A DNA stretch of 64,000 bases from Sphingomonas cannabina (GTDB lineage: Bacteria > Pseudomonadota > Alphaproteobacteria > Sphingomonadales > Sphingomonadaceae): assembly GCF_021391395.1 (NCBI RefSeq), contig NZ_CP090059.1, forward strand, positions 1,101,001-1,165,000. The letters are read 5' to 3'. The notes under the pieces are model-generated. The model was not told the origin of the DNA, made no database searches, and saw nothing but the letters and a program-made list of their open reading frames with translations. The position numbers and the translations under genes are program-made. Below are positions 34,045 to 42,445 of this stretch, in pieces; the first letter of the stretch is position 1; each line of letters opens with the position of its first letter.

Positions 34045-35465
34045 TCCCCTTGCAACTCGCGCAGCTTGATCGAGCGGAAGTCGACACGGTCGCCGTGATC
34101 CTGGAGCAGGATCGGGCTCTGCGCGCCCTCGCCGAAGCCCGTCCGTCCGGCGAACTTGCTCTGCGCGACCAGTGCCCGGAACTCGGGCGAGCCGCGCTCG
34201 TACTCGACGACCTTGAAGCCGTTCAGCCAATGCTCGACATGCCGGCCGCGCACGACGATCACCGCGCGGTTCCATTCGCCCGGCGGGTTGATCCGCTTGC
34301 CCGGACTGTCGGGGTCCGACAGGTTGCGCGCGGGGATCAGGTCGTAGAGCGAACCGAGCGTGCGGTTGCCGTCGCGGCCCATCTTGGCATCCGGATGACG
34401 GGCATCGTCGAGCAGTTGGTACTCGAGGCCGACCTGCGTCTTCGGATCGATGCGGTACTTGATCCCGCTGTTGGCGCTGGGCGTCAGCCGGAAATCGACC
34501 GACAGCTCGAAGTTGCGATAGTCGCGTGCGGTGACGATGTCGCCGCCGCCCCCTTCGACGGACAGGATGCCGTCGCGGATCGACCAGCCCTTGCTCGGAA
34601 AACCGGCGGCCTTGGCGCTGCGCCAGCCCTTCGCGGTGCTGCCGTCCCACAGCAGCGTCCAGCCCGCGCGGCGCTCGCCGTCGGATAGGCGGTTGGCCAG
34701 CCAGCCCTGCTGCTCCAGCGAGGTCGCCGGAGACGCGAAACGGGCTGCGTTCTCGCTGATGATCCGGACGTTGCGGAACCGCACCTCGGGCTTCCGGCTC
34801 GCCAGCGCGTCGGGGATGGCGTGCACCTGGAATGCGATGAACCCCTGCGCGTCGGTGTCGTCGACGATATCGGCGGCGGGCACGCCATTCACCCAGGTGC
34901 GCAGGCGGTTGCCGATCGCCTCGACGCGATAGTGGTTCCAATCGCCCGAGCGGAAGACCCGCCGCGCCGCCTCGTTGCGGCCGAGCGTGTAGAGCCATTG
35001 CCGGCGCTGCTCGTCGTAGATGCCGCCGCTCCAGGCGCGCTTCGACGGGTCGATCTCGGCCTGATATCCGAAGACGACGCCGTTGCGGTAATCGGGCCGA
35101 CTCTGGCCGCGGATCATGACGCCGGAGTTGAGCACCGGATCGGTCTTGGCGTCATACTCCAGGATGAAGTCGCCATATTGCCGGTCGGACACCAGCCAGC
35201 TGTTCGCCGATCCCGCCGCGGCGCGTCCGATGAGCTCGCCGCCGGTCACCTCGTACGGCGCCTGCCCGCCCGCGGTGTGCCAGCCGGCCAAGCCGGCCCG
35301 GGGCGTGATGTCGACCCATGGCGCCTGCTTCTGCGCCATCGCCGGGGCTATCGCGATGCCTGGCAGAGCTAACAGGCTTAGAGCGGCGATCCCTCGGACT
35401 ATTGCGCCGGCACCGATCCTGTTTCCGCGAGGGCGAGTCGAGCACCCAAGTCCTGACGATCCCAT
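34041..35465 (-). CDS. Secreted protein with two DUF1080 (3-keto-disaccharide hydrolase) domains
   Basis: A 474-residue exported protein with a long basic leader and hydrophobic core (IAALSLLALPGIAIAPAMAQ). Two tandem jelly-roll DUF1080 (PF06439) domains follow. The first spans about 50-235 (LISGVMIRG-like NSGVMIRGQSRPDYRNG, GDWNHYRVEAIGNRL). The second spans about 265-470 (LLWDGSTAKGWRS, NSGIKYRI, GEWNRAVIVVRG, VEHWLNGFKVVEYE). PF06439 proteins are linked to cleavage of 3-keto glycosides. It is the first gene of the operon with three oxidoreductases, which would supply the keto substrate. The start at 35465 keeps the upstream operator outside the gene; the open frame to 35717 does not. Confidence 0.88.
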   Translation of the reverse strand: MGSSGLGCSTRPRGNRIGAGAIVRGIAALSLLALPGIAIAPAMAQKQAPWVDITPRAGLAGWHTAGGQAPYEVTGGELIGRAAAGSANSWLVSDRQYGDFILEYDAKTDPVLNSGVMIRGQSRPDYRNGVVFGYQAEIDPSKRAWSGGIYDEQRRQWLYTLGRNEAARRVFRSGDWNHYRVEAIGNRLRTWVNGVPAADIVDDTDAQGFIAFQVHAIPDALASRKPEVRFRNVRIISENAARFASPATSLEQQGWLANRLSDGERRAGWTLLWDGSTAKGWRSAKAAGFPSKGWSIRDGILSVEGGGGDIVTARDYRNFELSVDFRLTPSANSGIKYRIDPKTQVGLEYQLLDDARHPDAKMGRDGNRTLGSLYDLIPARNLSDPDSPGKRINPPGEWNRAVIVVRGRHVEHWLNGFKVVEYERGSPEFRALVAQSKFAGRTGFGEGAQSPILLQDHGDRVDFRSIKLRELQGE

Positions 35466-35538
35466 GGCATTCCCCGCCTTATGTTGCCGCGGTGCCGGCT
35501 CCTGCCGATGCGGTCTCTCTTCTCTCGCATCGTTAATC

Positions 35539-35553
35539 TGTGGTCGGACCACA
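35539..35553. promoter_or_regulatory. GntR/FadR-type operator (TGGTCGGACCA)
   Basis: TGTGGTCGGACCACA is a perfect 15-bp palindrome with a 1-bp centre. The inner TGGTCGGACCA equals the core of the E. coli FadR operator class (established knowledge). It lies between the divergent DUF1080 operon and the GntR gene, so it is probably the regulator's own site. Confidence 0.72.
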
Positions 35554-35563
35554 TTGCAATAGC

Positions 35564-35572
35564 TGTCAGACA
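35564..35572. promoter_or_regulatory. Second GTC-N-GAC palindrome
   Basis: TGTCAGACA is a perfect 9-bp palindrome 10 bp from the first site and shares the GTC-N-GAC core. A matching CGTCAGACG lies upstream of the TonB receptor at 36552-36560. Confidence 0.5.
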
Positions 35573-35691
35573 TTTCTTGCAAAGAAATATGGCTGCCTGC
35601 CTGCCAGGTCTTGACGATGGGTCGCCGCGAGCGAAGTAAGACAATTATACGAAGACCGGGCTCGCGTCCGGCTGATCGAACGAGGAACGAT

Positions 35692-36438
35692 ATGTCGGCG
35701 GAAGAACGGGGTGGCAAACTCTACCGGAAAATCGTCCAGGCGATCGTCGCCGACATCGCCGACGGGGTGTTCCCGGTGGGCACGCGCCTGCCCGCGGAGC
35801 GCGACCTGACCGAGCGGTTCCAGGTCAGCCGTCCGACGATCCGCGAGGCGATGATCGCGCTCGAGATGCAGGGCCTGGTCGAGGCGCGCAAGGGATCGGG
35901 CGTGTTCGTGCTCGCCTCCTCGACCGCCAATGCCGACCGCGAGCTCGACATCGGCGCGTTCGAGATCACGGAAGCCCGCCGGCTGCTCGAGGGCGAGGTC
36001 GCCGCGGTCGCTGCGACCGAGATCGACGAGGCGCAGCTTGCCGAGCTGCGCGAGCTGCTGGCCCAGATGGCGCAGGAGGATACCGAGGCGGCCGAAGCCG
36101 CCGACCGGCGCTTCCACATCGCGATCGCCGAGGCGACCGGCAATGCCGTGATCATCTCGGCCGTCACCGATTTCTGGGACATGCGCTTCCGCTCGCCGCT
36201 CGCGCGCGAGGTGCTCGCGAAGGCGGGTAGTCTGGGCACCGAAAACCGCATGGCCGAGCATGGCCGCATCCTGAAGGCGCTCGAGGCGCGCTCCCCGGTC
36301 GATGCGCGCAACGCGATGCGCGATCATCTCACCCGGCTCATCGACCATCTTCTGCACGTCACCGAAACCGAAGCGGTCGAACGTGCTCGTGCGGAGAGCG
36401 ATCAGCGCCGGCGCGCCCTGGCCCGCCGCACGGTCTGA
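35692..36438 (+). CDS. GntR-family (FadR subfamily) transcriptional regulator
   Basis: A 248-residue regulator with an N-terminal winged helix (LPAERDLTERFQVSRPTIRE, then LEMQGLVEARKGSGVFV). The C-terminal all-helical FCD domain has its metal/ligand residues in DRRFHIAIAEATGN and AEHGRILKALEAR. This matches UxuR/ExuR-type hexuronate regulators. The start at 35692 follows GAGGAACG; a longer frame from 35611 lacks a ribosome site. Its neighbours (TonB receptor, uxuA, hexuronate-type transporter) suggest a uronate or its derivative as effector. Confidence 0.93.
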   Translation: MSAEERGGKLYRKIVQAIVADIADGVFPVGTRLPAERDLTERFQVSRPTIREAMIALEMQGLVEARKGSGVFVLASSTANADRELDIGAFEITEARRLLEGEVAAVAATEIDEAQLAELRELLAQMAQEDTEAAEAADRRFHIAIAEATGNAVIISAVTDFWDMRFRSPLAREVLAKAGSLGTENRMAEHGRILKALEARSPVDARNAMRDHLTRLIDHLLHVTETEAVERARAESDQRRRALARRTV

Positions 36439-36551
36439 CACCGGGCCCGATCGGGTCCGTTACCCTCGCATTTCTTCCGAGTTCGCATTCCGGGCATGGG
36501 ACATGGTGCCCTTGTGGCGCGGCGACTCGTCACACCTGAAATCGCCCCTCT

Positions 36552-36560
36552 CGTCAGACG
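36552..36560. promoter_or_regulatory. GTC-N-GAC palindrome upstream of the TonB receptor
   Basis: CGTCAGACG is a perfect palindrome sharing GTCAGAC with the site at 35564-35572. It lies 120 bp before the receptor start in the 241-bp gap after the GntR gene, consistent with control of the receptor by the same regulator. Confidence 0.5.
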
Positions 36561-36562
36561 CT

Positions 36563-36584
36563 ATTGTCATAGTTGCCTGACAAT
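36563..36584. promoter_or_regulatory. ATTGTCA/TGACAAT inverted repeat
   Basis: ATTGTCA and TGACAAT are perfect inverted arms with an 8-bp spacer. A third ATTGTCA copy lies at 36619-36625. Being AT-rich and about 100 bp before the receptor start, the pair may be an operator or overlap promoter elements. No -10/-35 pair can be assigned confidently. Confidence 0.5.
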
Positions 36585-36679
36585 GATAGCTGACGACTAA
36601 CAATAAGATACAAACCCGATTGTCAGGAATCATATGCCGAGCGGCCAAAGCGGCTGCCGGCCAATCAGGGAGAGGGGAA

Positions 36680-39600
36680 ATGAACCGCGATAGCCGCAGC
36701 AAGCGTCAGCTATTGATCTCGGCGAGTTTGGTGAGTCTCTGTATGGCGTTGCCGGCGTTCGGTCAGGCGACCCCGCAAGCTTCCGCAGAGCAAACCGGCC
36801 AGACAGGTGGGCAACCAGCCGCCGATTCTCCCCAGACCGATTCGCAGCCGGACATCGTCGTCACCGGCTTCCGCGCTTCGCTGAACAGCGCGCTGAACCT
36901 GAAGCGGGAGGAAACCGCGGCGATCGACAGCATCGTCGCCGAGGACATCGGCAAATTCCCCGATTCGAACCTCGCCGAGTCGATGCAGCGCATTCCCGGT
37001 GTCGCCCTGTCGCGTGGCGACGGCGGCGAGGGGCGCAACATCTCGGTCCGCGGCCTCGGCGCCCAGTTCACCCGCGTGCGCATCAACGGGATGGAGGGCG
37101 TGTCGCAGGTCAGCGGCAGCGACATCCGCGGCGGTGTCGCCACCGGGCGTTCATTCGACTTCGTGACCTTCCCGACCGAGATCTTCTCGAGCCTCTCGGT
37201 ACGCAAGACCCTGTCGGCCGACGTAGAGGAAGGCTCGCTCGGCGCGACCGTCGACCTGCGCGCGCCCAAGCCGTTCGATCAGAAGAAGGACTTCGTCTTC
37301 TCGGGTACTGCCCGCGGCATCTACAACGATATCGCCAAGGAGGTCGATCCGCGGCTGTCCGCGCTGGTTTCCAAAAAGTTCGGCGACACCTTCGGGGTGC
37401 TCGGCAGCGTCGCCTATTCCAAGCGTCACATCGACGAATATGCCTATTCGGCGGTCGACATCTTGCCGTCCTACGTCGCCGGGCAATCGCAATCGGTGAC
37501 GCTGCCGGGCGCCACCGCTCCGACCAGCATCATCTTCCCCTATTGTACGCCCGTCGGCTACACCTATCAGGGCGTACCGGTGACCAGTCCGGCGCCGGGC
37601 TACGCCAACAGCGGCACGTCGGTGGGCGCCGATGCCAACAACTGCAGCGCCGGCAATCCCCGCACCAGCACGAAGGAAGCTTATGACTATATCATGAGCC
37701 GGACGGGCGTGTCGGGTCGTCCGGGCGGCGGGGTGTTCCTGCCGCGCCTGCCGCGTCCGGTGAAGGGCAGCCAGGACCAGGAGCGTCTGGCCGGATCGCT
37801 GACATTGCAGTGGAAGCCGACCGACAATACCGACATCTCGCTCGACGGCCTCTATTCACGCTTCAAGGTCAATCGCCTCGACACGATGATCGACGCGCGT
37901 TCGATGGGCCGGACCGCCGCGAACAACGGCCAGCCGATGATGTCGATCCGCGATATTGAGGTCGACGACAACGGGTCGCTGATCCATGGCCTGTGGGACG
38001 GCGTGGACCTGCGCTCGGAGATGCAGGACGAGCGTTTCACCTCGACCTTCCGCCAGGTGAACCTCAACTTCGACCATCGCTTCTCCGACACGTTCCGCGT
38101 CTTCGGCATGGCCGGCGTCAATGATTCGCAACTGAAGGTGAACCGTCTGCAGGTCGCGATCGATTCGAACGACACCGACGATTTCTCGATCGACTTCCGC
38201 GACAATCCGCATGTCCCGAAGATCGGCTACGGCATCGACCTGACCGACCCGGCCAACTTCCTCTATGGCCCGCCGCTGCCCGACGGCACGCAGCGCGGGC
38301 AGATTTCGAACTTCATCCGCAAGAACACCATCGTCAGCAAGACGTTCGAGCTCAACGGCGAATGGGAAGCGGCGCCGAACTTCACCGTTCAGGTCGGCGG
38401 CCAGTATCGCACCAACAAATATACCGCGCGCGAGCGCCAGCTGATCCCTGCCCAGTCGCTGCCGCAGCTGCTGCCGGCGGGCGTGTCGCTCGCCGACATC
38501 ACCTTCGTGACGAAGGGGATCGGCAAGAATCTCGACGGCCAGATGCAGGATTTCGTCGCGATCGATCCGGACAAGTTCCGCGACGCGGTGAACTTCAGCA
38601 GCTACCAATATTGCAGCGTGGAGTGCGCCAAGGGCACCTACGGCGGCGTCGACGAGAAATACAAGTCCGGCTACGTCATGGTGAAGTTCGACACCAAGGA
38701 CGTCCTGCCGTTCGCGCTGCGCGGCGATGCGGGCGTTCGCTACGTCCACACCGACCTCGACACCTACGGCCCGATCCCCACCCAGGCGCCGGCCGGATCG
38801 CCCTATCCTTCACAGTACGTGATCTCGCAGGTGAAGCGCTCGTACGAGGACTGGCTGCCGTCGATGAACCTCGCGCTCGACGTCACGCCCGACCTCATTG
38901 CGCGCTTCTCAGCGGCGCGGGTGATGTCGCGTCCGTCCTACGGCCAGCTGATCCCCAGCGGCAGCGCGAACATCGTGATCCGCACCGCTTCGATCACCAA
39001 TCCCTATCTCGATCCGATCCGCGCCAACACCTTCGACGCCTCGCTCGAATGGTATTTCGCGCCCGGCTCGCTGCTGTCGGTCGCCTATTTCTACAAGAAC
39101 ATCGAGACCTATATCCAGAACACCAACCAGCTGGTGCCGTTCCGCGAGCTCGGACTCCCGCTGTCGTTGCTGGAGGGCACGGGCACCGGCGTCACCGCGG
39201 ACGAACTGTTCAGCGTGACGCGCAGCAACAACACCGACGGCGGGCCGCTGCGCGGGTTCGAGGTGAACCTCCAGCTGCCGTTCCGTTTCCTGCCCGGGGC
39301 GTTCAGCAACTTCGGCCTGCTCGCCAACTTCACGCGCGTGCGCTCGAGCATCAACTACATCATCTCGCCGACGATCACACGCAGGGCGCCGCTCGTCGGC
39401 CTCTCGCCGGAGACAGCCAGCGGCACGCTCTACTATGAGGATGACAAGTTCAGCATCCGCTCGACGATCAACTATCGCGCGGCGTTCCTCACCGGCGTCC
39501 CCGGCCCGACCGACAGCGACGCCAACGTCAACGCCAGCTCGATCTTCGTCGACGCATCGGCGTCATACAACATCAGCGACAACATCAAGCTGATCGCCGA

Positions 39601-39718
39601 GGTGTCGAACATCACCAACGAGACCAACCGCCTCTACACCGACACCATGCGGAAGGACCCGCTGTACACCGCCTATTTCGGCCGCACCTACGCCCTGGCG
39701 GTCAACTTCCAATTCTAG
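36680..39718 (+). CDS. TonB-dependent receptor, uronate/keto-sugar locus
   Basis: A 1012-residue outer-membrane receptor with a signal peptide (residues 1-30, LVSLCMALPAFGQ). A DIVVTGFRASLNSALNLKR segment and a plug domain (DSNLAESMQRIPGVALSRGD, EGRNISVRGLGAQFTRVRI) follow, and the barrel ends AVNFQF. The ATG at 36680 follows AGAGGGGA; a TTG-initiated extension from 36620 would run through a regulatory repeat and is rejected. It is transcribed with uxuA and the MFS transporter or separated from them by the hairpin at 39733. It probably imports uronic-acid-containing oligosaccharides. Confidence 0.93.
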   Translation: MNRDSRSKRQLLISASLVSLCMALPAFGQATPQASAEQTGQTGGQPAADSPQTDSQPDIVVTGFRASLNSALNLKREETAAIDSIVAEDIGKFPDSNLAESMQRIPGVALSRGDGGEGRNISVRGLGAQFTRVRINGMEGVSQVSGSDIRGGVATGRSFDFVTFPTEIFSSLSVRKTLSADVEEGSLGATVDLRAPKPFDQKKDFVFSGTARGIYNDIAKEVDPRLSALVSKKFGDTFGVLGSVAYSKRHIDEYAYSAVDILPSYVAGQSQSVTLPGATAPTSIIFPYCTPVGYTYQGVPVTSPAPGYANSGTSVGADANNCSAGNPRTSTKEAYDYIMSRTGVSGRPGGGVFLPRLPRPVKGSQDQERLAGSLTLQWKPTDNTDISLDGLYSRFKVNRLDTMIDARSMGRTAANNGQPMMSIRDIEVDDNGSLIHGLWDGVDLRSEMQDERFTSTFRQVNLNFDHRFSDTFRVFGMAGVNDSQLKVNRLQVAIDSNDTDDFSIDFRDNPHVPKIGYGIDLTDPANFLYGPPLPDGTQRGQISNFIRKNTIVSKTFELNGEWEAAPNFTVQVGGQYRTNKYTARERQLIPAQSLPQLLPAGVSLADITFVTKGIGKNLDGQMQDFVAIDPDKFRDAVNFSSYQYCSVECAKGTYGGVDEKYKSGYVMVKFDTKDVLPFALRGDAGVRYVHTDLDTYGPIPTQAPAGSPYPSQYVISQVKRSYEDWLPSMNLALDVTPDLIARFSAARVMSRPSYGQLIPSGSANIVIRTASITNPYLDPIRANTFDASLEWYFAPGSLLSVAYFYKNIETYIQNTNQLVPFRELGLPLSLLEGTGTGVTADELFSVTRSNNTDGGPLRGFEVNLQLPFRFLPGAFSNFGLLANFTRVRSSINYIISPTITRRAPLVGLSPETASGTLYYEDDKFSIRSTINYRAAFLTGVPGPTDSDANVNASSIFVDASASYNISDNIKLIAEVSNITNETNRLYTDTMRKDPLYTAYFGRTYALAVNFQF

Positions 39719-39732
39719 CCCTCCTCCCCTGT

Positions 39733-39760
39733 CGCCGTGAGCCTCTCCCGGCTCACGGCG
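39733..39760 (+). terminator. Strong hairpin after the TonB receptor
   Basis: A perfect 11-bp stem CGCCGTGAGCC / GGCTCACGGCG with a 6-base loop begins 15 bases after the receptor stop. No real U-tract follows, so it may act as an mRNA 3' stabiliser or partial terminator before uxuA. Confidence 0.6.
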
Positions 39761-39780
39761 AGCTTCGTTCGCTATATCCA

Positions 39781-39797
39781 AATTTGCCTTACCAATT
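39781..39797. promoter_or_regulatory. Possible second GntR-type site upstream of uxuA
   Basis: AATTTGCCTTACCAATT is an imperfect palindrome (5 of 8 positions per arm). On the other strand it reads AATTGGTAAGGCAAATT, resembling the AATTGGTnnnACCAATT sites of FadR-subfamily regulators. It is 98 bp before uxuA. The match is weak. Confidence 0.3.
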
Positions 39798-39894
39798 CTT
39801 TGTATCTGGCCTGCTAAATTCAGACCTGCTAACCGTCCACTTGGCGAGAGAGGCCGGGGTGGCCTCGGTGGGCGGCAAAGGAGGCAAGTAACCG

Positions 39895-41085
39895 GTGTTG
39901 ATGACTGAAACGATGCGCTGGTTCGGCCCATCCGACCCCGTGACGCTGAAGGATATCCGACAGGCCGGCGCCAGCGAGGTCGTCACCGCGCTCCACGAGG
40001 TTGCCAACGGCGCGATCTGGCCGCGCGAGGCGATCGCCGCGCGCAGGCAGGAGATCGAGGCGTCGGGCCTGGGCTGGACGGTCGTCGAGAGCCTGCCGGT
40101 GCACGAGGGGATCAAGACCCGCGCGAAGGACTGGCACGAGCTGGTCGAGCGCTATCGCGAGAGCCTGGTCAACCTCGCCGCATGCGGCATCACCACCGTC
40201 ACCTACAATTTCATGCCGGTGATCGACTGGACCCGCACAGACCTTGCCTGGGAGCTGCCGGACGGCGCGCTGGCGCTGCGGTTCGAGATCGAGGCGGCGG
40301 CGGCCTATGACCTGCACATCCTGCGCCGCACGGGCGCCGAACGCGACTATCCGCCTGCCCTGGTCGAGCGCGCGGCGCGACGGTTCCACGCGATGAGCGA
40401 CGAGGACCGCGATCGGCTCGAACGCACGATCATCGCCGGGCTGCCGGGCAGCGAGGAGACCTTCACCGCCGATCGGTTTCGCGACGCGCTTGCACAATAT
40501 GACGATGTCGACGCCGACGCGCTGCGCGCCAATCACGTCGCCTTCCTGGAGGCGGTGTGCCCGCTGGCGGACGAGCTCGGGATCCGTCTCGTCGTCCACC
40601 CGGACGACCCGCCGTTCCCGCTGTTCGGCCTGCCGCGCGTGGTGAGCACCGAGGACGATGTCGCGACGCTGTTCGCGCGCGTTCCCAACCGGTCGAACGG
40701 CCTGTGCTTCTGCGCGGGGTCGTTCGGCGTGCGCCCCGACAACGACCTGCCGGGCATGATCGATCGGCTGGGCGACCGGATCGGCTTCCTCCACCTCCGC
40801 TCGGTCCAGCGCGAGGGCGAGGGCACCTTCCACGAGGCGGCCCATCTCGAGGGGGACGCCGGCATGGTCCGGCTCGTCGCGGCCATCCACGCGCTGCAGC
40901 AGCGCGAAGGCCGCTCGATCCCAATGCGGCCTGACCATGGGCACCAGATGCTCGACGACCTCACCAAGACGACGCTGCCCGGCTACTCGCTGCTCGGCCG
41001 CATGCGCGGCCTGGCCGAGCTACGCGGAGTCGAGCGCGGCATCGCATACGCGACCGCCGCTGCCGAGCGCCTGGTCACCGCATGA
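39895..41085 (+). CDS. uxuA: Mannonate dehydratase
   Basis: A 396-residue UxuA converting D-mannonate to 2-keto-3-deoxy-D-gluconate in hexuronate breakdown. Landmarks are MRWFGPSDPVTLKDIRQAG, ALHEVANGAIWP, LVVHPDDPPFPLFGLPR, LCFCAGSFGVRPDNDLPG, FLHLRSVQREG and IPMRPDHGHQM; His, Cys and Asp ligands for Mn/Fe are present. Three possible starts (GTG 39895, TTG 39898, ATG 39901) occur in a row. The GGAGG at 39880-39884 is 10 bp before the GTG but 16 before the ATG, favouring the GTG. It overlaps the transporter gene by ATGA. UxuB, UxaC and KDG kinase are not in this window. Confidence 0.95.
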   Translation: MLMTETMRWFGPSDPVTLKDIRQAGASEVVTALHEVANGAIWPREAIAARRQEIEASGLGWTVVESLPVHEGIKTRAKDWHELVERYRESLVNLAACGITTVTYNFMPVIDWTRTDLAWELPDGALALRFEIEAAAAYDLHILRRTGAERDYPPALVERAARRFHAMSDEDRDRLERTIIAGLPGSEETFTADRFRDALAQYDDVDADALRANHVAFLEAVCPLADELGIRLVVHPDDPPFPLFGLPRVVSTEDDVATLFARVPNRSNGLCFCAGSFGVRPDNDLPGMIDRLGDRIGFLHLRSVQREGEGTFHEAAHLEGDAGMVRLVAAIHALQQREGRSIPMRPDHGHQMLDDLTKTTLPGYSLLGRMRGLAELRGVERGIAYATAAAERLVTA

Positions 41086-42398
41086 CGATGAGCGCGACAG
41101 ATCCGAACGAGGCGACACGCCCGGCCCCGGCCTCCGCGGGCGGCAACGTCCGCTGGATCATCTGCGCGCTGCTCTTCTTCGCAACGACGATCAACTACAT
41201 CGACCGGCAGGTGATCGGCATCCTCAAGCCGACGCTCCAGGCCGAGCTCGGCTGGTCCGAGATCGACTATGGCATGATCGTGTTCTGGTTCCAGGCGGCC
41301 TATGCGATCGGCTTGCTCGCCTGCGGACCGCTGATCGACCGCATCGGCTCGAAGCTCGGCTATGCCGCGGCGATCGGCGTGTGGAGCCTAGCCGCGCTCG
41401 CCCATGCGCTGGCGCGCAGCCCGGGCGGCTTCTCGCTGGCGCGGTTCGCGCTCGGGCTGGGCGAGGCCGCCAACTTCCCCGCGGCGATCAAGTCGGTCGC
41501 CGAATGGTTTCCGAAGAAGGAGCGGGCGCTCGCCGCCGGCATCCTCAACGCCGGCGCCAATGTCGGCGCGATCGCGACGCCGATCATCGTGCCGTTCATC
41601 GCCATCCGCTACGGCTGGCAGGGCGCGTTCATCGTGACGGGGCTGCTCGGCTTCGTGTGGCTGGTCGCCTGGCTCGCCTTCTATCGCGCGCCGGCGCGGC
41701 ATCCCCGCGTGTCGTCCCAAGAGCTCGCCTATATCAACGCCGACGACGCCACCGACGCCGCACCCGCCCCGATCCCGTGGCCCGCGCTGTTCCGCCACCG
41801 CGGCACCTGGGCGTTCGCCACAGCCAAGTTCCTGACCGACCCGGTGTGGTATCTGTTCCTGTTCTGGTTGCCCGACTTCTTCGCCAAGCGGCACGGGCTC
41901 GACCTGACCAGCTTCGGCCCGCCGCTGATCGCGGTCTATCTGCTGGCCGACGTCGGCAGCATCGGCGGCGGCTGGCTGTCCTCATGGCTCATCAAGCGCG
42001 GCTACAGCGTCAACGCCGGACGCAAGCTGGCGCTACTCGCCTGCGCGCTGGCGGTATTGCCGGTCTTCTTCGCGAGCGTGGTCTCCAGCCTTCTCGCCGC
42101 AGTCGCGATCCTCGGCGTCGCTGCCGCCGCGCATCAGGGATGGTCGTCGAACCTCTACACGATGGTGTCGGACACTTTCCCGCGCGGTTCGGTCGCGTCG
42201 GTGATGGGGATCGGCGGCGCGGCGGGCGCGGTCGGCGGGATGATCATGGCCCGCTACGTGGGGCAGGTGCTCGAGACGGTCGGCAGCTATCTCCCGGTGT
42301 TCCTCTGGGCGGGCACGGCCTATCTGGTCGCGCTTCTCTTGGTCCAGCTCCTCGTGCCGCAGCTGGATCGAGCGGCACCGGCGGCTGGTGAGGTTTAG
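41082..42398 (+). CDS. MFS transporter, hexuronate (ExuT-like) family
   Basis: A 438-residue inner-membrane protein with 12 predicted transmembrane helices in two halves split by a short polar loop (about residues 200-230). The anion:cation symporter signature is visible in ATTINYIDRQVIGILKPTLQ, GLGEAANFPAAIKSVAEWFP and ERALAAGILNAGANVG. This is the ExuT/GudP-type subfamily that imports galacturonate, glucuronate or related sugar acids. It overlaps uxuA by 4 bp, so uptake and dehydration are coupled in one operon. Confidence 0.9.
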   Translation: MTMSATDPNEATRPAPASAGGNVRWIICALLFFATTINYIDRQVIGILKPTLQAELGWSEIDYGMIVFWFQAAYAIGLLACGPLIDRIGSKLGYAAAIGVWSLAALAHALARSPGGFSLARFALGLGEAANFPAAIKSVAEWFPKKERALAAGILNAGANVGAIATPIIVPFIAIRYGWQGAFIVTGLLGFVWLVAWLAFYRAPARHPRVSSQELAYINADDATDAAPAPIPWPALFRHRGTWAFATAKFLTDPVWYLFLFWLPDFFAKRHGLDLTSFGPPLIAVYLLADVGSIGGGWLSSWLIKRGYSVNAGRKLALLACALAVLPVFFASVVSSLLAAVAILGVAAAAHQGWSSNLYTMVSDTFPRGSVASVMGIGGAAGAVGGMIMARYVGQVLETVGSYLPVFLWAGTAYLVALLLVQLLVPQLDRAAPAAGEV

Positions 42399-42445
42399 CT
42401 CCGATCACGATAGCGTCGCGGGATCGAAGGCTATAATCCGCCGCA

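Noticed and set aside
35466..35717. Extension of the DUF1080 open frame to 35717
   Set aside because: It would run through the perfect GntR-type palindrome and past the GntR start. The ATG at 35465 has a ribosome binding site and leads into the signal peptide.
36620..36679. TTG-initiated extension of the TonB receptor
   Set aside because: No ribosome binding site; it would place a regulatory ATTGTCA copy inside the gene, and the signal peptide would be buried 20 residues in.
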